Source: Candidatus Saccharimonadota bacterium (GTDB lineage: Bacteria > Patescibacteriota > Saccharimonadia > Saccharimonadales > UBA4665). Taken from it: 64,000 bases of DNA. Below the pieces are notes generated by a model. The model worked only from the letters and a program-made list of their open reading frames with translations. It was not told the DNA's origin and ran no database searches. The position numbers were made by a program, and so were the translations under genes. The stretch covers positions 124,001-188,000 of the forward strand of contig PLTT01000007.1 of assembly GCA_003164595.1 (NCBI GenBank), read 5' to 3'. This document shows, in pieces, positions 1 to 7,272 of the stretch (position 1 is its first letter; each line of letters opens with the position of its first letter).

Positions 1-380
1 TGCCTAATACCAATGACTACCTTGTTGCCGCTTAACCAAGATTTAATAAATTCCGGCAAAAGTTCTACGGGGTGTTGGCCGTCGCCGTCGATCATCATAA
101 TAGCATCACCACTAGCGTAGAAGATTCCTGCGCTCAGGGCATTCTCTTTACCAAAGTTTCTGGTTAACGAAATGTAGCGGATATGGTTATCGCTAGCACT
201 TAACTTATGAAGTATTTCACTTGTCGAGTCGCTACTACCATCATCGCAGTAAATTATTTCATAACTACCTAGTGCTTCATTTAAGACACTTGTTATAGAT
301 TTATTAAACTGTTCCAGACCCGCTGCTTCGTTAAAAAGAGGGACCACAACAGATATTTTTTTAGTAGTTAACTCGGCCAT
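1..380 (-). CDS. Glycosyltransferase family 2, C-terminus cut off by window edge
   Basis: The reading frame starts at the ATG complementary to 378-380 and runs off the left edge, so only about 126 N-terminal residues are visible. They begin MAELTTKKISVVVPLFNEAA and continue with YCDDGSSD and MMIDGDGQHP, the nucleotide-sugar binding region and the D-x-D metal site of the GT-A fold in the dolichyl-phosphate-mannose-synthase-like GT2 group. Known role of the group: transfer of a sugar from a nucleotide sugar to a polyprenyl phosphate or another membrane acceptor. The acceptor here is unknown. It is divergent from dnaA, with origin sequence between them. Whether C-terminal membrane spans follow cannot be seen. 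Confidence 0.85.
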   Translation of the reverse strand, partial: MAELTTKKISVVVPLFNEAAGLEQFNKSITSVLNEALGSYEIIYCDDGSSDSTSEILHKLSASDNHIRYISLTRNFGKENALSAGIFYASGDAIMMIDGDGQHPVELLPEFIKSWLSGNKVVIGIR

Positions 381-480
381 AAATTTGTTAGTTATCATTA
401 TACAGATATCACACTCATCAATACACAACATAATTGCCTGGTCAAGGTCGCTTGTGCCAAAACGTTAAATTCACAATATT

Positions 481-673
481 TGCTCCATTGATTACTAATA
501 GTTGTCCACGATTTACTAACTTTTCTCCACAGAAAAAACAGATTGGGTGGTTTGGTGTGTATAACTTTACCCTGTTCGCCACCAAAAATAGATTTTTTGA
601 ATAATAAATGGTTATTTGCTTGTGGAAAAGTCCAGTCGTTCTGTATAGTAGTGAGTACGAATGGAGCGAGGGA
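481..673. promoter_or_regulatory. dnaA upstream region with DnaA-box-like sites
   Basis: This gene-free stretch before dnaA carries several 9-mers close to the DnaA box TTATCCACA: TTGTCCACG at 502-510, TTCTCCACA at 523-531, and TTTTCCACA on the minus strand at 621-629. It is AT-rich. Such sites fit autoregulation of dnaA and/or one half of a bipartite origin. The remaining 100 bases towards the glycosyltransferase show nothing recognisable. Confidence 0.6.
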
Positions 674-2047
674 ATGAATGACACCGATCTGTGGCAGACT
701 GTACTAGGGGAAATAGAATTATCCACCTCTAGAGCCAGTTTTCTGACTTGGTTTAAAAATACTATTCTACTTAGCCGTGATAGCAAGCTCCTTATTATTG
801 GTGTCCCGAATGTCTTTATTAAACAGCAACTTGAGACCAAGTTTAATGAACTAATTAATGAGACCCTTAAGAAAAACGGTATCAGGCCTGAGCGAATCGA
901 ATACAAGATACACGCCGCTCCAGTTAAGCCCTATGTTAATGAACCTGGTGAATCAGAGGCATTGTTTAGTGCTCCTGGTGAATCAGTAGCTGAAAACCAA
1001 ACTCAGCGAAATATCCTAGCCCACACCTATAGACAAGGTTTGAACGAACGTTATACCTTTGATAATTTCGTAGTTGGTTCTGGCAATGAGCTGGCTTACG
1101 CAGCCTGCCAAGCAGTGGCTGCCCAGATTGGCACTAAATACAACCCCCTGTTTTTGTACGGTGGGGTTGGAATAGGTAAAACTCACCTTATCCAAGCCGT
1201 GGGCAATGCGGTACTGGCTCGAGACAAAAAAGCCCGAGTGGTTTATATTTCAAGTGAGCAGTTCCTACAAGAATTTGTTGATGCCCTAAGGTTCAAGAAG
1301 AATACGGATTTCGCCGGCTATTATAGAAGTACTGACGTACTGATAGTTGATGATATTCAATTTATCGCCAATGGAGTAAAGGTTCAAGAAGAGTTTTTCC
1401 ATACCTTCAACGCCCTACACCAAGCCGGTAAACAAATAATAATTAGCAGCGATAAACCACCTAAGGATATTCCAGGGTTGGAAGAGCGGTTGCGCTCACG
1501 CTTTGTTTGGGGAATGACCATCGATATGCAAAACCCTGACTTTGAGACTCGCTGTGCTATTTTGCAGAGCAAAGCGGCCGAACATGATGTTGATTTACAA
1601 CCAGATGTCACAGAGTACCTATCTAATAACGTACAGACCAACATACGTGAGCTAGAAGGAGCATTAAACCAACTCTTAGCCTTCTGTGAGATGCGCGAGA
1701 TTGAACCGTCTGTAGAGATCGCTAGTGGACTGCTTGGATCTATAAAGACTAGACCTAAGCATCTGAGTGCCCGACAAGTAATAGAGCGAACCGCTAGACA
1801 CTACCAAATACCCTACAGCGATATAGTCGGCCCAAAAAGAGATAAAGACATTGTAGTCCCTCGCCAAGTAGCTATGTATATACTGCGCAGCGAACTCCAT
1901 ATGAGCTTCCCTAAAATTGCCCGCGAACTTGGCCGTAAAGACCACACAACGGCCATACATTCAGTTGAAAAAATTGAGAGAGAATCAGCTCTAGATACTG
2001 ATATTCGTACAGCAATTAGTAGTATAAAGGAGCGTCTTTATGCGTAA
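674..2047 (+). CDS. dnaA: Chromosomal replication initiator DnaA
   Basis: DnaA binds DnaA boxes at the origin as an ATP-driven helical oligomer, opens the duplex and recruits the replicative helicase. The product is 457 residues from ATG 674, chosen over the upstream ATG at 608 because the family begins close to MNDTDLWQ and a GA-rich stretch precedes it. It has an N-terminal domain I, a short linker, and an AAA+ domain with Walker A GGVGIGKTH and Walker B VLIVDDIQF. Domain IV carries the helix-turn-helix signature GRKDHTTAIHSVEKI that reads the box. The order dnaA-dnaN-recF is the classical bacterial origin arrangement. Identification is secure; only the exact start is open. Confidence 0.98.
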   Translation: MNDTDLWQTVLGEIELSTSRASFLTWFKNTILLSRDSKLLIIGVPNVFIKQQLETKFNELINETLKKNGIRPERIEYKIHAAPVKPYVNEPGESEALFSAPGESVAENQTQRNILAHTYRQGLNERYTFDNFVVGSGNELAYAACQAVAAQIGTKYNPLFLYGGVGIGKTHLIQAVGNAVLARDKKARVVYISSEQFLQEFVDALRFKKNTDFAGYYRSTDVLIVDDIQFIANGVKVQEEFFHTFNALHQAGKQIIISSDKPPKDIPGLEERLRSRFVWGMTIDMQNPDFETRCAILQSKAAEHDVDLQPDVTEYLSNNVQTNIRELEGALNQLLAFCEMREIEPSVEIASGLLGSIKTRPKHLSARQVIERTARHYQIPYSDIVGPKRDKDIVVPRQVAMYILRSELHMSFPKIARELGRKDHTTAIHSVEKIERESALDTDIRTAISSIKERLYA

Positions 2048-2324
2048 AGTGCTTGGGGATAGAACGCTTTTTCCTGTGGACAAGGTTGTTACGAGTAGTG
2101 GTACAACTGCCCGACTTACACACAGCCTAATTAAATTGGTTTTAGGTGTATGGTTACAAGTCGCTGGTTATGACCTTTTTGTGCGCTGTTTATGGACTAC
2201 TACTTCCACAGCCGTGGCCAGCTATTTAACTTCGCTTAAGTGCTACTTATACCCATTATCCACAGTCCCTATAGTTATAACAACGAATTTTAATAAGTTA
2301 ATTATGGTTAGGAGCTAAGTAAAA
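2048..2324. other. Probable replication origin (oriC), dnaA-dnaN intergenic region
   Basis: The 277-base gap between dnaA and dnaN contains a perfect DnaA box TTATCCACA at 2256-2264 and a TTGTCCACA box on the minus strand at 2075-2083, with weaker look-alikes between (for example around 2202-2210). An AT-rich stretch follows at about 2265-2310, suitable as an unwinding element. Origins lie here in many bacteria. An open frame crosses this region but resembles nothing and is treated as chance. Strand-switch (GC-skew) analysis of the whole chromosome would confirm the origin. Confidence 0.75.
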
Positions 2325-3416
2325 ATGAAATTACAAGTAACCCAGGAAAATCTAAATAAAGCATTAATGAATGTTGCCCGCGTTGCAAGTAGCCGCGGTA
2401 CCCTACCAATACTTGGGAATATTCTACTTAAAACATCTAGCAACCGTTTAAGTATCGCTGCTACTAACCTAGATATCGCTATTACGCATTTCATAGGCAG
2501 TAAAGTTGCAAAAGAAGGATCAATAACTGTTCCAGCTAGACTAATGCAAGATTTCGTGGGTAGTCTACCTAGCGGTGTTATCGACCTAGAGCTTGAAGCC
2601 AATAAACTACACATTACCACCCCACAGTACCAATCAGTCATTAACGGCATACCAGCCGACGAGTTTCCAGTAATGCCAGCTATTGTTGGTGGTGATACAT
2701 GGAAGATTTCAGCCGGCGTTATGCGACGAGCCTTACAGCAAGTTATATTTGCAGCTAGTAACGACGATGCTAGGCCGGTATTAACAGGAGTATTTATTCA
2801 CAATATTGAAGGAAACTTATACATGGTAGCCACCGATAGTTACCGACTGGCTGAGCGTAAACTAGTTAAAAGTTCAACCACTCCTAAACTACTAATTCCA
2901 GCTTCAGCCCTAGGTGATTTACTAAGAATCTTGGGTGACTTTGAAGGAGACATTAATATAACCAACGATGGCCAGCAAATACTGTTCCGAGTAGACGATG
3001 TCGAATTGGTCGCTCGTTTAATTGAAGGAAACTACCCGTCCTACAGACAACTTATACCAGATAAATTCTCAACTATCGCTACCATCAAAAGAGAAGAGTT
3101 GCTAAACATTACCAAGGTTTCAAGTTTGTTTGCTAAGGAAAGCGCTGGAAGTATTACGATCAAAATAAGCGAAGAAGACCAAACGGTTAGCATCCACTCT
3201 ATTGCTTCACAAATTGGCGAAAACACAGCATCTACCAGTGGAAAAATAAAAGGTGGGGGTAGTATTACCCTCAACTCTCGCTACCTACTTGATGGCCTAA
3301 ACGCCCTAAAAGGCGAAGAAGTAACTTTTTGTTTTAACGGTAAACTCGAACCCTCACTATTAAAAGATCCCAGCACTAGTGACTACATTCACATTATCAT
3401 GCCACTTAAGAGTTAG
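2325..3416 (+). CDS. dnaN: DNA polymerase III beta subunit (sliding clamp)
   Basis: DnaN forms the ring-shaped dimer that tethers DNA polymerase III and other enzymes to DNA. The 363-residue product has the normal length and three-domain repeat layout: RGTLPILGNILL in domain 1, a central ATDSYRLAERK motif, and the C-terminal ending YIHIIMPLKS close to the family's usual (M)P(M)R(L) tail that forms the partner-binding pocket. ATG 2325 follows AGGAG at 2310-2314. It lies downstream of the putative origin and upstream of recF, as in the ancestral order. Confidence 0.97.
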   Translation: MKLQVTQENLNKALMNVARVASSRGTLPILGNILLKTSSNRLSIAATNLDIAITHFIGSKVAKEGSITVPARLMQDFVGSLPSGVIDLELEANKLHITTPQYQSVINGIPADEFPVMPAIVGGDTWKISAGVMRRALQQVIFAASNDDARPVLTGVFIHNIEGNLYMVATDSYRLAERKLVKSSTTPKLLIPASALGDLLRILGDFEGDINITNDGQQILFRVDDVELVARLIEGNYPSYRQLIPDKFSTIATIKREELLNITKVSSLFAKESAGSITIKISEEDQTVSIHSIASQIGENTASTSGKIKGGGSITLNSRYLLDGLNALKGEEVTFCFNGKLEPSLLKDPSTSDYIHIIMPLKS

Positions 3417-3468
3417 AATATATTTAATGACAAAAGTTTTAGTAAAAATAAATAACTAAAGAATCAAT

Positions 3469-4518
3469 ATGATCACAGAAATCACACTCAAACATTTTCG
3501 TTCCTACAAAAACAGTACCTTCAAATTCAGCCCGGGGGTAAATATAATCGTCGGCCCAAACGCTAGCGGTAAAACCAACCTACTAGAGGCAATACTAGTT
3601 GCCTGTGAAGGAAAATCTTACCGGGCCGGCGACAAGGAATTAATAGCCTTCAAACAAGAGATCGCTAGAATTGAACTTCTTACAGACAGCAACGACATAC
3701 GGATCGTCTATCTGGAAAGTTCTGTCAATAAGAAGAAATCATACAAAATAAACAATGAATTATTCACTCGGCTTAGTCTGCAAAAAAGACTACCGATAGT
3801 ACTATTTGAACCAAATAATCTAAGTATGCTTAGTGGACCAGCTGATCTTCGAAGACAATTCCTCGATGACTTACTGGAGAAGACCAAATCTGGCTATGGA
3901 AGCTTAAGACGATCTTATCGGCGTACCTTAGCGCAGAGAAACAACCTACTTAAACGAGATAATCTTCCAAAAGATCAGTTATTTGCATGGGATATTCGGT
4001 TATGTGATTTGGGTGAGCAGGTTGCTAAATACAGAAATAGCCTAGCCCATGATATTAACGAACTAATCGAGGGTGTATACGAGAATCTGTCGGGAACTAA
4101 AGCAAAGATTGAGTTTAGTTATATACCCACAGTACCAATAGAGGGCTATGGGACTGCTCTGCTGCACAAACTAGAAGAACACGTAAAAGAAGACCGTGAA
4201 AGAGGATTTACGGCTTACGGGCCTCATAGAGAGGATATAGCCATATCAATAAACAGCCACCCCCTGCAGATGTCCGCTTCCCGTGGAGAAGTTCGATCAA
4301 TGGTATTAGCTTGCAAAATAATTGAAGCGATTATTACAGAGGAAACACTAGGCGTAACCCCGGTATTGCTATTAGATGATGTTTTTAGTGAACTGGACAG
4401 TAAAAGGCGCAAACAGCTAACGAAATTTTTGCAATCATATCAATCATTTATAACTACGACAGACGCTGATGTGCTGACGAAGAAAATCAATATTAACTCA
4501 AGAATAATTCTAATTTAG
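3469..4518 (+). CDS. recF: Recombination mediator RecF
   Basis: RecF is an SMC/ABC-like ATPase that loads RecA at single-strand gaps with RecO and RecR. The product is 349 residues, normal length. Visible features are the N-terminal ITLKHFRSYKN, Walker A GPNASGKTNLLEA, an ABC signature region near ASRGEVRSMVLACK, and Walker B LLLDDVFSELDSKRR. It follows dnaN by 52 bases. Its last bases overlap by 4 nt, tail to tail, the end of the T4SS operon on the other strand. No clear ribosome-binding site precedes the ATG. Confidence 0.96.
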   Translation: MITEITLKHFRSYKNSTFKFSPGVNIIVGPNASGKTNLLEAILVACEGKSYRAGDKELIAFKQEIARIELLTDSNDIRIVYLESSVNKKKSYKINNELFTRLSLQKRLPIVLFEPNNLSMLSGPADLRRQFLDDLLEKTKSGYGSLRRSYRRTLAQRNNLLKRDNLPKDQLFAWDIRLCDLGEQVAKYRNSLAHDINELIEGVYENLSGTKAKIEFSYIPTVPIEGYGTALLHKLEEHVKEDRERGFTAYGPHREDIAISINSHPLQMSASRGEVRSMVLACKIIEAIITEETLGVTPVLLLDDVFSELDSKRRKQLTKFLQSYQSFITTTDADVLTKKININSRIILI

Positions 4519-5126
4519 GGCAAAGCGTTAATGTACTCAATAGTCATTTTAGAAGGATCGTAGCCCATCGATCGAATCCATGCCAACGCATCTTGCTGGG
4601 CTTGTTGGCTCTGAGCGGTAATGTAAATTACTGGTATTGGCGAAGAACTACCGGACTTACTGCCATAGTTGATTTGATATTCGAAGTCTGGCCCAGTAAA
4701 TGGTAGCAGCTTAATTAACGGCACTGCCTGTACGGCTTCCTGAGAAGCGACCGTACTTTCATTACTCGATATTCCCTCAGCAATTTTTTCATCTGATGGA
4801 TGGTTGTAATACCAATTAGCAGTACTTGGAGAATTTGAAACCAAGACGACTCCAACTAACTTAGTTTGACCCTTGACCACATTTATTGTTGCTGTGTAGG
4901 AGGAAAATCCCGACATAGTCACGGTAATTTTATATTTACCGGGCTTTGTTTTAATAATACCCGCCCCACGACCCTGACCATTAATTAAAATCTTGCTTTT
5001 AGCTGGCGCTACAAGGAGATTAATCTTTGCCGTATAGGCACTTTCGTGAATACTGTAGAATATCATCACCACGAAAACTAACAATAAAACAACAAGCCAA
5101 GGTAATAGTTTCTTATTCCACAGCAT
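4515..5126 (-). CDS. PEGA-domain membrane-anchored protein at the end of the T4SS operon
   Basis: 203 residues. One hydrophobic segment at about residues 8-27 acts as signal anchor. It is followed by a roughly 65-residue beta-rich PEGA-like domain (ILINGQGRGAG, KPGKYKITVTMSGF, VVKGQTKLVGVVL) and a C-terminal extracellular region of unknown fold. PEGA domains are known on bacterial surface proteins, often with peptidoglycan-binding or S-layer-linked partners. Here the gene begins 1 base after the peptidoglycan enzyme stops, so it is probably co-translated with it and may anchor or regulate it outside the membrane. Function is inferred from context only. Confidence 0.75.
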   Translation of the reverse strand: MLWNKKLLPWLVVLLLVFVVMIFYSIHESAYTAKINLLVAPAKSKILINGQGRGAGIIKTKPGKYKITVTMSGFSSYTATINVVKGQTKLVGVVLVSNSPSTANWYYNHPSDEKIAEGISSNESTVASQEAVQAVPLIKLLPFTGPDFEYQINYGSKSGSSSPIPVIYITAQSQQAQQDALAWIRSMGYDPSKMTIEYINALP

Positions 5127-5127
5127 A

Positions 5128-7272
5128 TTATTGGATTAACCTTGCTATCAAATACGAGCCTCTATTCAGCGGGTCAGTTAACTGCGTGAATTCAAGAGTG
5201 CCTGATTGACTATCACTATAGGGTTGACTGTATGAAGCCTGTGCTTCGCTATAGCCCCCAGCCTGGGGCCCTACATAGATAAAAGTGTGACCACCTGCCC
5301 CCCCGCCACCCTGACCAACATTGATTGTGCCATCGGCGTTTTGGGTAGTGCCAGAATTAATGATTAAGATATCTCCGGGCTGTAATTGTGCTGTGGAAGT
5401 AGCCGGATAGATAACTTTATATAGATTCGGATGAGATATTACATACTCCGCCTGATTAACGGTGTATCCTTGGGGGTAATTAGGGTCAGCGCCACTAGCT
5501 CTCATAACCGTAGCCACGAACACGCCACAGTCTCCCCCTGTTCCATCAGTTGTCGTATATTCAAGGGGATTATATTGCTTCATTGCTGCAACATAAGCCG
5601 GAGTTGGGGATGAGGCTGAAGGTCTGGCGGTCGTTGGTGAAGAGAATGTTGTTGGCCACGCTAAACTAAGTGCTGTTTGAACAATACTTCCCCCGCCACA
5701 GCTTGTCTGAGGAGAAAGTGTAGAGAATAGTTTAGTAAACACACCTTGCAGTAGTTGTTCGCCGGCAACTTGACTAATACTTCCAGACGTAACCATTGCA
5801 ACCCCTACTCCCGTGCTAGCTGGTTGCCCGGTAGGTACGACCTGAGCTGCTTGATTGACAACCCAGTTATTAGACGGAGGTTCTTGTTTCCAGCCAGCTT
5901 TACTGTATATAGTTGCAGGCAATTTAGCGGAAAGAATTCCCCATGTGTCGGTTGATGATATGTTTGATAGAAGGTTTTGAGCATAACTAAGTTGTGAAGC
6001 CGGGATTAGGCTATTAATCATTGCGAAAAAACGGGCTTGGTCGTTGGCGGTGACCAGGCTCTGACCTAGAACATAAACTGGGTCAGAGGTGTCTAAGCTA
6101 AAATTGGTCATCCCGGCATCTGAAGCAACTTTATTAATGGCTGCTGCACCGACTTGTTTATAGGTAGCATTGGCCGCTGTATTATCGCTTTGCTCGATCA
6201 TAGCAGTAAGTTGAGTGTCTTCTGCCCCCGTTGGTGTTTGTGAGCCGTCCTGGTTGAGGTAAGCTACCAGAAGCATCGCTTTTGTTATCGATGCACCATA
6301 AACAGTCATATCACCATTATAGCTATTAATAATTTTTCCGGATGAATCAGAGACCGAAAGCCCAACCTGAATACCTGTTGCAGCTTGAGCGGCTGCTTCA
6401 GCGTCAGTAAAATCTATTAGAGACTGAGTTGTAGTAGGGGCAGAACTGCCAGCCGAGGTACAACTACAAGCAGCACTCGATGGCGTGCTGCCGGCACTAG
6501 GATTTGCCGCCGCATCAGAGCCACTCGTTGTTAAATCAACCAATTCATTTATCCAAGAATCTACATTATCAGTGTACTGAACTTGGTTTTGTACTGCACC
6601 CGGGGCTGTCGGTGATGGGCCATCATAGGCTTCCATTAGTGCCAACAAACTTTGGCTATCAATCTGAGAGGCGAACCGATTCCTAAGATACGTTGCCTGA
6701 TCGCCTCCCCCTACAGCGCCAATGTTTTGTTGGGCATTTGGGTCAATACTTGCCGCAACAGCAGATTCGGTAGGTGTTGCTGTCCATTGATACCACGTAT
6801 TAGCACCCTGAAAAGTTGGTTGCCCGACCGCAGCTTCTCTACCAAACGAATTACCTGCATTAACAACATTGTAATCAGTAGAACTAGACAAAACAGACTC
6901 TTCACGAGCTATCGAAACTATTAGAAACGGGCTGATATTCGAATTCTTACCATCAGCCACGATATTTGCCCCAAGACCGGCAAGCTCGCTAGTTTTACCC
7001 GTCTGCTGATCTTGTTGAGTGATCCAGGTATTAATAGCATTAGTCATAGAAGCAGGATTTAAGTTAGGAAAAGCTGCTCCACTAGGGGACCCACTACCTG
7101 CGGTAATCGCAGCCGCCTGACTACTGCCACATGCAGATGCCTGTGTTGAGTTATAATATTCTGTATCGTTATCGATTCTTTGCTGATCAGTGCTACTAAG
7201 AGCAAAAACCCCGCGCCCAGAAAGGAAAATAAAAAGTATAGCCAAAACTAGGATGAATGTTCTTCGTATCAT
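5128..7272 (-). CDS. Secreted three-domain peptidoglycan enzyme (glucosaminidase-like + serine beta-lactamase/DD-peptidase fold + NlpC/P60-like)
   Basis: 714 residues with a signal peptide (about 1-25). Residues 75-245 resemble lysozyme/glucosaminidase domains: SPFLIVSIAREES has the family's glutamate (E124 or E125). Residues 285-515 carry the class A beta-lactamase/DD-peptidase triad: S328-I-T-K331, S362-D-N364 and K458-A-G460 (usually K-[TS]-G). Residues 555-714 look like an NlpC/P60 or CHAP amidase with Cys582 (GGDCGVFV) and His662 (GHTFIYVG). Low-complexity Ser/Ala/Pro linkers separate the domains. The start overlaps the upstream 905-residue gene by 4 nt. By inference it opens or remodels host or own cell wall for the T4SS-like machine. 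The one odd residue is Ala in the KAG motif. Confidence 0.8.
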   Translation of the reverse strand: MIRRTFILVLAILFIFLSGRGVFALSSTDQQRIDNDTEYYNSTQASACGSSQAAAITAGSGSPSGAAFPNLNPASMTNAINTWITQQDQQTGKTSELAGLGANIVADGKNSNISPFLIVSIAREESVLSSSTDYNVVNAGNSFGREAAVGQPTFQGANTWYQWTATPTESAVAASIDPNAQQNIGAVGGGDQATYLRNRFASQIDSQSLLALMEAYDGPSPTAPGAVQNQVQYTDNVDSWINELVDLTTSGSDAAANPSAGSTPSSAACSCTSAGSSAPTTTQSLIDFTDAEAAAQAATGIQVGLSVSDSSGKIINSYNGDMTVYGASITKAMLLVAYLNQDGSQTPTGAEDTQLTAMIEQSDNTAANATYKQVGAAAINKVASDAGMTNFSLDTSDPVYVLGQSLVTANDQARFFAMINSLIPASQLSYAQNLLSNISSTDTWGILSAKLPATIYSKAGWKQEPPSNNWVVNQAAQVVPTGQPASTGVGVAMVTSGSISQVAGEQLLQGVFTKLFSTLSPQTSCGGGSIVQTALSLAWPTTFSSPTTARPSASSPTPAYVAAMKQYNPLEYTTTDGTGGDCGVFVATVMRASGADPNYPQGYTVNQAEYVISHPNLYKVIYPATSTAQLQPGDILIINSGTTQNADGTINVGQGGGGAGGHTFIYVGPQAGGYSEAQASYSQPYSDSQSGTLEFTQLTDPLNRGSYLIARLIQ

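Noticed and set aside
442-906. 154-residue minus-strand frame over the dnaA start
   Set aside because: Lies over dnaA and origin sites, with no promoter or family signal.
2040-2318. 92-residue plus-strand frame between dnaA and dnaN
   Set aside because: It overlaps the DnaA boxes, resembles no protein and lacks a ribosome-binding site; chance frame in the origin.
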